A model generated the notes under the pieces. The model saw nothing but the letters and a program-made list of their open reading frames with translations. It was not told the DNA's origin and searched no databases. This document shows positions 1 to 7,958 of a DNA stretch of 54,631 nt, piece by piece. The stretch is from Selenomonadales bacterium UBA7018. GTDB lineage: Bacteria; Bacillota; Negativicutes; Selenomonadales; Selenomonadaceae. The stretch is from NCBI GenBank assembly GCA_002448305.1, contig DJWY01000017.1, positions 55,044 through 109,674 on the forward strand, given 5' to 3'. The translations under genes were made by a program, and so were the position numbers. The stretch's first letter is position 1. Every line of letters starts with the position of its first letter.

Positions 1-1595
1 TCGACGTAAACGGGGTGCCCGTCAAGCATAGGCCAAACTGCGCGGAAATTATCGGTGAAAATGCCGCTGTCCCAATCGGCGTTAATGTCGGTGTCGGATC
101 CAAGATATAAAATAACGTCATCTTCAAGCCCCATGTAAACTAACTGACAATGAACGCTCGATAAAAGTTCCATTTGCTCGGCGTTAAGCTGAACGAAGGC
201 GTTGCCGTCCTTGTCCATTTGAACGGGGAAATCTTCCAGCTGAGAAATTTGGAAAATGTCCTGACGTTGCGCGGGCGGAGTCGTCGGAACGGGCGCGGGA
301 GTTTCCGGAATTTCGGTTTGCTCGACAAATTCTCTAGCTTCTTCGGGAAGCTCGCCGTAAATCAGATAGTAATACAAAAGTTTTTGCGGAAGTGGAGCCG
401 CCTCTTGATTTAAATAATTAACAAGGCTTTGCTCGTCGCCGCTGTAGGAATAGAAACTGGACAGCCCGCCGCCCTTGTCGCGATAAGCACCGTTGATTCT
501 GTAAATAACTGCGCTGTCGACCGCGTTAATCAATCTGTCAGCGGTTTTGGGCAAAATGCTTTTGTTGCCCCGCGCCAAGTCCATAATATCGACCATATTA
601 GAATAGCCGCTTTGACGAGTATTCCCACCGTAATTTTCAGCATTGACTGCGCCGCGTCCGAAGTTGGAGAAAAAGTTTCTAGGATTTTGCGTCGCCAATT
701 TCAAAGCCTCAAGTCCGAATGCTTCATAAGCGTCGCGAAGTTCGGGAAGTTTCGCAAGGTCGATAACGGAAAGCGTAACGGTGTCTTCTAAATCGTATTC
801 CGAGCACGCGGAGTAATAGGTATCGCAAATGATTTGACCGATTTTCGCGCCGCCCATAGCAGGATTTTCTGCCAAAGCTCCAATCCAACCTTTATAGTTC
901 CAACCGAGTCCCGGCTCAACTTCTTCCGAGCCAACCATAAATTTTGTAAGCCCGTCAAGCGTGTTTACCGTGTCATAAGTCGCCATTAAGCAAGCGTCGA
1001 AGCCAATCATTTCAAAGGGCGGATTATCTGCCGACGGTTGGTGAACGGAAGTAAACGCTTGGCGAATTGCATTCAAGTCCAAATAATTTTGGGTGCGTTC
1101 GTCGAAACAGACGCCCGACGCAGAGCCGCCGCCATGATTCCAAAAGACAAAAATTCTGTGGTCAGCGGGCATTTGTGCGCCGTATTTAATAAAATCGGTT
1201 AAAGTGCCCACGTCGCCCATATCGGCATCGGGCAAAGTTTCAAGCCGCTGAAGTCCGTTTTCGTCATAAATATAACGCTCAGTCGCGCCGGAATTTACAA
1301 CATCGTTTTGCCATTGCTCAGTTCCGCCCGTCTGAATCAGAACTTTGACGTTGGCGGGCAGCTTAATTTCTAGCAGTTCTTGTAAATCTGTCGACGCTGA
1401 ACCGTAATTCGTCTCCAAATCCGTGCCGCAAAGGTACCAATAGACAAGCCAAGTGTCCTCTGCTTTGTAAGTGTCAGTAAAATTTGCCTTTTTCGTGACT
1501 GGAGCTAATTTTTCTTCCGATTCGTCGATACAACCAGCAATCGACAACGCTAACGCAAGAAAAATCGCCAGCGCGAAAACTTTTTCCATTCGCAT
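1..1595 (-). CDS. Clostripain-family (peptidase C11) lipoprotein, 3' end beyond window
   Basis: Predicted secreted cysteine peptidase of family C11, anchored as a lipoprotein. The ATG at 1595 sits 8 nt after AAGGGAG. The first 22 residues form a lipoprotein signal ending in the lipobox SIAGC, with the lipidated Cys at residue 22. The expected catalytic pair is visible: His154 in FWNHGGGSAS and Cys202 in FDACLMA. About 531 residues are inside the window and there is no stop codon, so the C-terminus is missing. A Pro/Thr-rich linker near residue 430 separates the catalytic part from a C-terminal domain. It lies 66 bp after the lipoprotein gene ending at 1662 on the same strand, so it may be the last gene of that operon. 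Family assignment is firm; the substrate is unknown. Confidence 0.85.
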   Translation of the reverse strand, partial: MRMEKVFALAIFLALALSIAGCIDESEEKLAPVTKKANFTDTYKAEDTWLVYWYLCGTDLETNYGSASTDLQELLEIKLPANVKVLIQTGGTEQWQNDVVNSGATERYIYDENGLQRLETLPDADMGDVGTLTDFIKYGAQMPADHRIFVFWNHGGGSASGVCFDERTQNYLDLNAIRQAFTSVHQPSADNPPFEMIGFDACLMATYDTVNTLDGLTKFMVGSEEVEPGLGWNYKGWIGALAENPAMGGAKIGQIICDTYYSACSEYDLEDTVTLSVIDLAKLPELRDAYEAFGLEALKLATQNPRNFFSNFGRGAVNAENYGGNTRQSGYSNMVDIMDLARGNKSILPKTADRLINAVDSAVIYRINGAYRDKGGGLSSFYSYSGDEQSLVNYLNQEAAPLPQKLLYYYLIYGELPEEAREFVEQTEIPETPAPVPTTPPAQRQDIFQISQLEDFPVQMDKDGNAFVQLNAEQMELLSSVHCQLVYMGLEDDVILYLGSDTDINADWDSGIFTDNFRAVWPMLDGHPVYV

Positions 1596-1661
1596 ATCAT
1601 CATCTCCCTTGCTAAAAAAAATCGCCCGACATTTGCCGAGCAAAAAATATTTTATACGAAA

Positions 1662-2375
1662 TTATTTCTTACCATTGACGAATTTTGCAACGGCTTCGGG
1701 GTTTTGCGGTGCCCAATGCATTTTACCATCAGAACCTTCGACGATGTCGCATGTAACTTCAAGAGTAGCCGTTTCGTTGAGCGGGAATTCATTAATGTAG
1801 TTGTCGATTGACTCAAGCGCGAACTTTTGGAAATCTGCACTTGCTTTTAAGTCTTCATCAGTCAAACCTTGCGCTTTAAGTTCGCCGTAAGCAGTGCCGA
1901 GCGCGACTAAGTCAGCATTTTCAGTTGCAACCTTCGCTGCGCCTTCCTGATTGATAGTCGTGGCGGAAAGTTCAACGACAGGATGTTCTTTGTCGTCCTT
2001 TTTGACGGTCGCTTTAATGTCCATAGCCATATGAAGCTTTTCAATATATTTGCTGGTCATTTCTGCGACGCTTTCATCGCTAAGCGGATACATTTTGAAG
2101 GCGTCAACAATCGGCATAAGGATTTGGTCTTGAACTTTGTCAATATCGGCATCGGTTAAGCCCGCCGCCGCTTGATTTTCGTCCTCAATGATACCGTAAG
2201 CGTAAAGTTGCGCGTAGGCAAGAACTGCCTTATCGGGTGCGCCCTCTACTGCGACTTCCGCTTTTTTTTCAGCGGGAGCCTCTGCGGGTTTAGCTTCGTC
2301 TTTCTTGCCGCCGCAACCGACTAAACTGAGCGCGAGTAGAACCGTCAACGCTCCAAACAAAATTTTTTTTAGCAT
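1662..2375 (-). CDS. Secreted lipoprotein, paralog of the protein at 4256-4921
   Basis: A 237-residue predicted lipoprotein. The signal peptide ends in LSLVGC with the lipidated Cys at residue 21, followed by a Lys/Glu/Ala/Pro-rich linker. The mature domain begins with the PDKAVLAYAQLYAYG segment and is mostly helical with a beta-rich middle. It shares the PDKA-LAYA start, a KKDD...PVVE strand segment and the E-TLEVTCDIVEGSD end with the product at 4256-4921, so the two are paralogs. The layout resembles small DUF5105-type lipoproteins, which I cannot confirm without a profile search. GGAGG precedes the ATG. It follows the MATE-ATPase fusion gene by 42 bp on the same strand. Function is unknown. 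Confidence 0.8.
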   Translation of the reverse strand: MLKKILFGALTVLLALSLVGCGGKKDEAKPAEAPAEKKAEVAVEGAPDKAVLAYAQLYAYGIIEDENQAAAGLTDADIDKVQDQILMPIVDAFKMYPLSDESVAEMTSKYIEKLHMAMDIKATVKKDDKEHPVVELSATTINQEGAAKVATENADLVALGTAYGELKAQGLTDEDLKASADFQKFALESIDNYINEFPLNETATLEVTCDIVEGSDGKMHWAPQNPEAVAKFVNGKK

Positions 2376-2417
2376 AAAAATGCCTCCTACTTATATTAAA
2401 TTTTTTGGAAAATATTC

Positions 2418-4241
2418 CTAAACATTTTTTAATTCGACAATGGAAGTATTTATTCCTGCTGTATTTTGATAATCAAATGTACCGTAACGGTCAGTTATAT
2501 TTTTTACGAGTCTAAGCCCGATTTTTTCTTCGGTAGGCTTTTTAGGTTTCGATTTAATTTTTTTCATTTCCTTGCGCGGGTCGAATTCGGGGTTGTCGTC
2601 ATAAACTCGGATATACAAATTTTTGTCGAGTGTGACGCGGATATATGACGACGAATAATAATCATTTGATTTGGCACCATGAATTAAGACATTGTTTGAA
2701 AGTTCTTCGGTAATGACGCCCGCCATAGTCGCAATATTCTCTTCAACGCGATTTGCTCTGCAAAAGTTGACGACATCGCCCGAAATAATAGACACTTCCT
2801 CCATAGAATTGAACGAACGCTCGAGCGTCGGTCTCTTATCAAAAGTATCATTTATTTTCAGCCAGTCGTCAAGCTTGAAAGTCACTTTGCCCGCGTTTTT
2901 GAAAACAGTACAGGCGATAATCGCAATGCAAATCAATTCTGTGGCGGGGAAGGACAACCATACCGCGTCGGAACCAATTAACGGCATTGCCGCCGCCGAT
3001 AACAAAGCCATTGTCACATTTTCAAAGAGCGGCATTCCGTCGACGAGCCATGCGTCTTTATGTTGCGTGCGATATTCTTCCTTAAGGTTGTAAGAACGCA
3101 TGAAAAATCCGCAAATGCCGTTTAGTACTAGGAAACTCGGAAAAAGCCAGAGCATTCTTTTGGAAATAGACCATGCCTCCTCAGTCGGCTTGAAATAAAT
3201 TTCGGTAATGTCGTCAGCGGCAAACATCAGTAACAACATTGCTATGCTTGAAAAGATTATGCAACTTTTTAGTGCGAAGCGGGCGGATTTTACAAAAGCA
3301 GTACGGTCTTTTGCGGCATAGTGCACGCTGCCCATTGAACCAAATGCATCGGCGTGCCCAGCCGGTATCGCGCCCAACATACCACAAAATGTTCCTTGCA
3401 CACTCATAACCATAATCGCGGCAGTGCCTACGCTTGAAAGCAACGTTAAATTCATTATGTAAGCCTTTAACGTAACGCCGAGATTGAACATAATTGACGG
3501 CTTACCAATTTTTGCCGCCTCTTTCAGCTCGCCCCAACGAATAGTTGCAAAAGTCATTTGCCCCCAACCGTAGTTGATAAGAAATTCTCTGAAAACATAA
3601 GCACATGTAAAAAGATAGCTTAAAGACGTAGCCAAGCCCAAACCGAACGCGCCCATATCCAAATGAACTGCAAAGAGCATATCAAAGCAGAAATTCGAGG
3701 CGACCATAATCGCGATACTTGTTTTGGAAATTTTGTCATTGCCGTTAAAGTTGAGGAACCATAACAGCAACGGATAAAGTGCTTGACCAATTATGCTAAA
3801 TGAGTAGCCAACAATATAATCTTGCAAAACAAGTGCCGCTTGTCCTTGCGCACCGAGAATAGCCGCTAAACTCGCACGTCCGAAGAAAAATCCTGCGGTA
3901 AGTATAATCGCCATCATGCTGAGGAAAAGTATTGCGCTGTCGAATAAAGCACGCATACTTTTATTGTCGCCGCGACCGCGATATTGCGCACAAAGTATTT
4001 GCACGCCCATTATAATAACCCAAACCAAGCTGATAATCGTAATTATCGGCACGAAAAAACCAATGGCGGCTTGTATGCTACTGTCCAGAAAAATTCCGGT
4101 GATTGCACTGTCAATGAACGGATTAAAAAAATACGCGAGCTTTTCTGCTATGCTTACGAACAAAATATTTGTAAAAGCTTTATTTGTAAGGCATTGCTTA
4201 ACCTGTTGCGCACGCGCCTCTTTAATATCAAAATTTTTCAT
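2418..4241 (-). CDS. MATE-family transporter fused to a C-terminal GHKL/RsbW-type ATPase domain
   Basis: A 607-residue protein in two parts. Residues about 20-450 are hydrophobic, with roughly twelve membrane segments, and resemble the MATE/MOP exporter superfamily (paired repeats, early FFNPFIDSAITG). Residues about 470-607 are a soluble HATPase_c domain of the anti-sigma/serine kinase kind: N-box EELSNN at 512-517, G1-like DDNPEFDP at 548-555 and G2-like GLRLV at 575-579. Standard MATE exporters are about 450 residues and end after the last helix, so the tail is an addition. RBS AGGA precedes the ATG. It is 14 bp after one lipoprotein gene and 42 bp before its paralog, so the three are probably co-transcribed. 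An ATPase-gated transporter or a membrane-tethered anti-sigma factor are both possible. Confidence 0.8.
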   Translation of the reverse strand: MKNFDIKEARAQQVKQCLTNKAFTNILFVSIAEKLAYFFNPFIDSAITGIFLDSSIQAAIGFFVPIITIISLVWVIIMGVQILCAQYRGRGDNKSMRALFDSAILFLSMMAIILTAGFFFGRASLAAILGAQGQAALVLQDYIVGYSFSIIGQALYPLLLWFLNFNGNDKISKTSIAIMVASNFCFDMLFAVHLDMGAFGLGLATSLSYLFTCAYVFREFLINYGWGQMTFATIRWGELKEAAKIGKPSIMFNLGVTLKAYIMNLTLLSSVGTAAIMVMSVQGTFCGMLGAIPAGHADAFGSMGSVHYAAKDRTAFVKSARFALKSCIIFSSIAMLLLMFAADDITEIYFKPTEEAWSISKRMLWLFPSFLVLNGICGFFMRSYNLKEEYRTQHKDAWLVDGMPLFENVTMALLSAAAMPLIGSDAVWLSFPATELICIAIIACTVFKNAGKVTFKLDDWLKINDTFDKRPTLERSFNSMEEVSIISGDVVNFCRANRVEENIATMAGVITEELSNNVLIHGAKSNDYYSSSYIRVTLDKNLYIRVYDDNPEFDPRKEMKKIKSKPKKPTEEKIGLRLVKNITDRYGTFDYQNTAGINTSIVELKNV

Positions 4242-4255
4242 TTATAATTCCTAAT

Positions 4256-4921
4256 TTATTTCTTGGGTTCGCCGCGAATAAAATCTTTGAATACTTTTAA
4301 ATCCTTCGGCACCCAAATTAATTTTTCGTCTGAACCTTTGACAGCTTCGCAAATTACGTCCAAAGTTCTTTCTGGTTGCAACGGAATGTTATCAATATAT
4401 TTTTCAATCGCTGTAACCGCTAACTTTTGAACTTCAGGATTATTTTTAAGCTGTTCATCGGTCGCGCCGTCTGCTTTAAGCTGTCCGACCATTCCAATTA
4501 GCGCAATTAATTCATCATTGTTAAGAGCCGCCCGATTTGCTTCAACTTGATTAGGCGGCGTAGTTTTTATTTCCACAACTGGATTTTTAGCGTCATCTTT
4601 CTTTAGCGTCACCTGGAATTTAATTTCGTCCTTAAAGCGCGTGTAAAATTTCTGCGTGACAGTCGCTAAGCTTGCGTCATCAAGCGGGGCAATATCTTTG
4701 AAAGATTCGCTGAACGCTTCAATCATTTGAACGCGAATATTTTCCTTGTAAGCTTCGCTAAAACCCGCCGCCGCTAAGTTTGCAGAGTCGCCCGTCATAA
4801 AAATTTCCGCATAAGCCAAAATTGCTTTATCGGGCGTGCCTTCGACTTTTTCTTCACCACAACCGCTAAGACAAATCATCATTAGCAAAGTCGCCGCGCA
4901 GATTACCATTTTCCTTAGCAT
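4256..4921 (-). CDS. Secreted lipoprotein, first gene of the MATE-ATPase operon
   Basis: A 221-residue lipoprotein. I chose the ATG at 4921 because GGGGGAA lies 7 nt upstream and the protein then starts with a clean signal peptide ending in ICLSGC, lipidated Cys at residue 21. An in-frame start upstream would place 25 unrelated residues before the signal. The mature domain (GTPDKAILAYAEIF, then KKDDAKNPVVEIK, then a PERTLDVICEAVKGSDEKL end) matches the product at 1662-2375 along its whole length. The two probably arose by duplication around the transporter gene. No enzyme motif is visible. A role as solute-binding or envelope-sensing partner of the transporter is only an inference from position. 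Confidence 0.8.
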   Translation of the reverse strand: MLRKMVICAATLLMMICLSGCGEEKVEGTPDKAILAYAEIFMTGDSANLAAAGFSEAYKENIRVQMIEAFSESFKDIAPLDDASLATVTQKFYTRFKDEIKFQVTLKKDDAKNPVVEIKTTPPNQVEANRAALNNDELIALIGMVGQLKADGATDEQLKNNPEVQKLAVTAIEKYIDNIPLQPERTLDVICEAVKGSDEKLIWVPKDLKVFKDFIRGEPKK

Positions 4922-5010
4922 TAATTTTTCCCCCTTAAGATTCGCACGCATTATATCAGAAAATTCTTTGCTTGCAATAAAAATTTTCCAGCCCAATATA
5001 AAAACTCAAT

Positions 5011-5649
5011 TTAGCAAAGGCAGCGCAATTCGTCAATTTCGGCTTGAATCGCTAAAAATTTCTCGGATTGCCGCGCCTCAGAACTTTTTTTCATCTCGGA
5101 TAAAACTTTTTCCAACTTTTCCACCCTCTGCGCTAAAAATTTCACCAAGAGCGGCGAAGTTTCACGCTTAAAAACTTTCGGCGCAGGATTTCTTTCCGCG
5201 CAGATAATTTCATAAATAATTCCGCCCGCTTCGGCTAAATCTTCGTCGGCAATCGCCCAATCATTTTCCGCAAGCCATTTGCGGATTTTTTTTACGCCGT
5301 TCATTGGTTGCAAAATCAGTTGCCGCGCAGATTTTACGACTTCGGGCGAATCATCTAAAATTTTTTCAATCAATGCGCCGCCCATACCCGCAATGCAAAT
5401 CGTATCGACTTCGCCCGCCGATAAAACTTGCAAGCCGTCGCCTAATCGCGCTTCAATACGATTAAATCCCGAAATATTTTTACTCAACGCCTCGAACGGG
5501 TGAAGATTTTTTTCCGTCGCAATAACTTTCGCCGCCCGCCCGCTTTTTATCAGCTCAATCGCTAAATATCCGTGATCTGCTCCAATATCCGCCACAACGC
5601 ACCCGCTTTGAACGAAATTTTCTATAGCTTTTATCCTGTTATCAATCAT
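5011..5649 (-). CDS. trmK: tRNA (adenine(22)-N(1))-methyltransferase
   Basis: Rossmann-fold, SAM-dependent methyltransferase that makes m1A at position 22 of tRNA in Gram-positive type bacteria. The start at 5649 follows GGAGGCGATAAA, giving 212 residues beginning MIDNRIKAIENFV. SAM-binding motif I is VADIGADHGYLAIEL near residue 22, followed by a GDGLQVL segment and the TrmK-type motif ICIAGMGGALIEKIL. LQPMNGVKKIRKWL is also characteristic. The C-terminal 60 residues are helical and charged. In many Firmicutes trmK lies next to rpoD; here it is 35 kb away and divergent from the redox operon starting at 5734. Confidence 0.9.
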   Translation of the reverse strand: MIDNRIKAIENFVQSGCVVADIGADHGYLAIELIKSGRAAKVIATEKNLHPFEALSKNISGFNRIEARLGDGLQVLSAGEVDTICIAGMGGALIEKILDDSPEVVKSARQLILQPMNGVKKIRKWLAENDWAIADEDLAEAGGIIYEIICAERNPAPKVFKRETSPLLVKFLAQRVEKLEKVLSEMKKSSEARQSEKFLAIQAEIDELRCLC

Positions 5650-5683
5650 TTTATCGCCTCCGTGCAAGAAATTTAGCAATTTG

Positions 5684-5712
5684 TTTTCAAGCCGTCAAGT
5701 TTCTGCTATAAT
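5684..5712 (+). promoter_or_regulatory. Predicted sigma-70 promoter of the phosphatase/redox operon
   Basis: TATAAT at 5707-5712 with TTTTCA 17 bp upstream at 5684-5689, 21 bp before the ATG at 5734. The -10 box is perfect and the -35 box weak. Seen in sequence only. Confidence 0.55.
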
Positions 5713-5733
5713 TTCGCCGAAAGGATGATTTAC

Positions 5734-6156
5734 ATGAAAATTTTGTTTGTATGCTCCGGAAATACCGGTCGTTCGCCTATGGCGCAATTCGTTATGCAAA
5801 AATTGCTCAAAGACGCCGGCTTGAGTGAAAAAATTTCCGTGTCGAGTGCCGCGAGTAAGCCCACCAACGGCGAACTTCTTCATCAGGGCATTGCCGCTAA
5901 GCTCGGCGTCGAAAATGTTCCCTATTCCGCGCACATTGCACGCACTATCACGCCGGACGACTACGCCGCTAACGATTTAATTATTTGCATGGACGCCGGC
6001 AACGTCGCGCAGGTTAAAGCCATTTGCGGCGGCGACCCCGATAATAAAATTTCTATGCTCCTTGATAAGGATATTCATTGGGATAAAAACGGCTTCAACA
6101 AAACTTATGATGATATTCTGCGCGGCTGTCAAAATTTATTGGAGAAAATCAGATGA
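5734..6156 (+). CDS. Low molecular weight protein tyrosine phosphatase
   Basis: 140-residue cytoplasmic phosphatase of the LMW-PTP/ArsC fold. The P-loop CSGNTGRS is at the extreme N-terminus (Cys7 nucleophile, Arg13), as is typical for the family. The general-acid region near residue 115 reads KDIHWDKNGF, not the common DPF/DPY, so the exact acid residue is uncertain. The ATG at 5734 is preferred over the ATG at 5725, as AAAGGA then lies 8 nt upstream. Its stop overlaps the trxB start as ATGA, which implies translational coupling. Such proteins often dephosphorylate arginine or tyrosine in Firmicutes; the substrate here is not evident. Confidence 0.9.
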   Translation: MKILFVCSGNTGRSPMAQFVMQKLLKDAGLSEKISVSSAASKPTNGELLHQGIAAKLGVENVPYSAHIARTITPDDYAANDLIICMDAGNVAQVKAICGGDPDNKISMLLDKDIHWDKNGFNKTYDDILRGCQNLLEKIR

Positions 6157-7082
6157 AAGAAAGAATTCATAAGGACGTTATAATAATCGGCGCGGGTATG
6201 GCGGGCTTGACTGCCGCTTTGTACTGCGGACGCATGAATTTAGATACTTTGGTTTTGGAAAATGGGATTATCGGCGGGCAAATTGCTAACGCGACCGATA
6301 TTGAAAACTTTCCGGGCTTTATCAGCGTCAAAGGCGGCGATTTAATCGCTACTCTTCAGCAACAAGCAGAAAATTTCGGCGCGATTATCGACGAATTCGA
6401 CGAAATCGAACACGTTACGCTGAAATCTTCGCCTAAAATCATCGAGACGCAGGAAAAAATTTACGAATGCGACGTTGTGATAATCGCTTCGGGCATGAAT
6501 CGCCGTAAACTTCCGCTCCCAGAGGAAAAAAAGTTCGCTGGACGCGGCGTTCATTACTGCCAGCTATGTGACGGTGCCGCTTACAACGGAAAAATTATTG
6601 CGGTCATGGGCGGCGGAAATGCGGCTGTCGATGCGGCTAATTTCTTGACTAAATACGGGCAGAAAGTTTATTTAATTCACCGTTCCGAGTTCAGAGCCGA
6701 TGAAGTTTCCCAAAAACGCCTTCGCGCTAATAAAAAAGTCGAAATCATGTTGCAGACCGAGATAAAAGCCCTGCGCGGCGATAAAAGGCTTGAGGAAGTC
6801 GAAATTTTCGACAAGAAGTCCGGCGAAACAAAAACTTTGCATGTTGACGGCATTTTTGTTAATATAGGCGTCGTCCCCAATACGAAACTTTTTGAGGACG
6901 AGCTGAAACTCACTGCAAGCGGCAGAATTCCAGCCGGTGAAGACTGCAAAACCGAAATTGAAGGCGTTTTCGCCGCCGGCGACGTCCGCGAAAAGGAAAT
7001 TCGCCAGCTCACTACCGCCGCTTCAGACGGTACGACCGCCGCTTTGCTCGCAGAAAAATATTTGTCTAAATTGAAAGGGTGA
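6153..7082 (+). CDS. trxB: Thioredoxin reductase-like NADPH:disulfide oxidoreductase
   Basis: 309-residue flavoprotein that passes electrons from NAD(P)H through FAD and a CxxC pair to thioredoxin-type partners in the cytoplasm. FAD-binding GAGMAGLTAA is at residues 13-22 and the redox pair is Cys136/Cys139 in HYCQLCDG (most family members have CATCDG or CAVCDG). The NAD(P)H-binding segment is VMGGGNAAVDAA, and the C-terminal FAD contact is the AAGDVREKEIRQ segment followed by the LTTAASDGTTAA helix. Length is normal. It overlaps the phosphatase by 4 bp and is followed directly by a glutaredoxin-like gene, which may encode its substrate. Confidence 0.93.
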   Translation: MKERIHKDVIIIGAGMAGLTAALYCGRMNLDTLVLENGIIGGQIANATDIENFPGFISVKGGDLIATLQQQAENFGAIIDEFDEIEHVTLKSSPKIIETQEKIYECDVVIIASGMNRRKLPLPEEKKFAGRGVHYCQLCDGAAYNGKIIAVMGGGNAAVDAANFLTKYGQKVYLIHRSEFRADEVSQKRLRANKKVEIMLQTEIKALRGDKRLEEVEIFDKKSGETKTLHVDGIFVNIGVVPNTKLFEDELKLTASGRIPAGEDCKTEIEGVFAAGDVREKEIRQLTTAASDGTTAALLAEKYLSKLKG

Positions 7083-7087
7083 TTAAA

Positions 7088-7321
7088 ATGGTAAAAGTTT
7101 ATTCGTTTGAGGGTTGCCCCTACTGTGATAAGGTCAAAAAATACCTTGCCGCTCGCGGAATCGCCTACGAAGTGCACGACATCGAAGAAAATCCAGAAGA
7201 TGCCGCCGAATGTCAGCGCATTTCCGGCGATTTGACCGTCCCGGTAACCACGATTGACGGAAAAAATTTCGTTCTCGGCTTCGATAAGAAAAAAATCGAT
7301 GAATTGCTCGCGACGGCTTAA
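7088..7321 (+). CDS. Glutaredoxin-like thiol-disulfide protein
   Basis: 77-residue thioredoxin-fold protein with the glutaredoxin active site CPYC near residue 10, the cis-proline loop TVPVT and a C-terminal GFDKKKIDELL helix of the NrdH/YruB type. The ATG at 7088 follows GAAAGGG by 8 nt; a GTG at 7079 overlapping the trxB stop is a less likely start. It sits between trxB and a glutathione-peroxidase-family gene. It is therefore a good candidate for the carrier between the reductase and the peroxidase, since no glutathione synthesis gene is seen here. That coupling is inferred from context. Confidence 0.9.
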   Translation: MVKVYSFEGCPYCDKVKKYLAARGIAYEVHDIEENPEDAAECQRISGDLTVPVTTIDGKNFVLGFDKKKIDELLATA

Positions 7322-7336
7322 TTTGGAGGTATTTTT

Positions 7337-7882
7337 ATGAACGTTTACGACTTCACCGCTAAAAATAAGCGCGGCGAAGATAAATCGCTCGCTGATTACA
7401 AAAATAACGTCCTTTTAATCGTCAATACCGCTAGCAAGTGCGGTTTCACTTACCAATACGACGAACTCCAGAAACTTTACGACGCTTATAAGGATAAAGG
7501 CTTCGTCGTGCTCGGCTTCCCATGCAATCAGTTCGCCGGGCAAGAACCTGGCTCAAACGACGAAGTTCAGCAATTCTGCAAGCTCAATTACGGCGTCACC
7601 TTCCCCATTTTCGCTAAAGGCGACGTGCGCGGCGATAACGCTCAGCCCCTCTTCAAATTCCTCACCGCTCAAAAAAAATTCGAGGGCTTCGATATGAATC
7701 ACCCTATCGCTAGCAAACTTCTTGACGCTCTGAAACAAAATTTCCCAGAATTCCTCGAAGGCGACGGCATTAAGTGGAATTTCACTAAGTTTTTAATCGA
7801 TAGAAGCGGAAATGTCGTTAAAAGATTCGAGCCAACCACTAATCCCGCCGAAATCGCCAAAGATATTGAAAATCTGCTCTAA
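7337..7882 (+). CDS. Glutathione peroxidase family (thiol peroxidase)
   Basis: 181-residue thioredoxin-fold peroxidase that reduces H2O2 and organic hydroperoxides. The catalytic tetrad is recognisable: Cys35 in NTASKCGFT (Cys in place of selenocysteine), Gln69 within CNQFAGQEPG, and Trp/Asn in KWNFTKF near residue 150. A second Cys in the QQFCKLNYGV segment fits the CxxxxC-type resolving Cys of bacterial thioredoxin-dependent members. GGAGGT precedes the ATG. It is the last gene of the phosphatase-trxB-glutaredoxin operon and ends before a hairpin at 7902-7932. Confidence 0.93.
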   Translation: MNVYDFTAKNKRGEDKSLADYKNNVLLIVNTASKCGFTYQYDELQKLYDAYKDKGFVVLGFPCNQFAGQEPGSNDEVQQFCKLNYGVTFPIFAKGDVRGDNAQPLFKFLTAQKKFEGFDMNHPIASKLLDALKQNFPEFLEGDGIKWNFTKFLIDRSGNVVKRFEPTTNPAEIAKDIENLL

Positions 7883-7901
7883 ATTTTTACTTAAAATCAA
7901 T

Positions 7902-7932
7902 AAGCCGGAAGGTCTAAACGATTTTCCGGCTT
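7902..7932 (+). terminator. Stem-loop after the redox operon
   Basis: AAGCCGGAA pairs perfectly with TTCCGGCTT across a 13-nt loop. Only AAAATTTG follows, so it is a weak intrinsic terminator or an mRNA 3' end structure between the peroxidase and phosphate transporter genes. Confidence 0.5.
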
Positions 7933-7958
7933 AAAATTTGTTCAGGAGGCTTAAAAAT

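Noticed and set aside
429..791. A 120-codon plus-strand frame near the left edge
   Set aside because: It is antisense to the C11 peptidase gene, whose catalytic motifs and signal peptide are clear.
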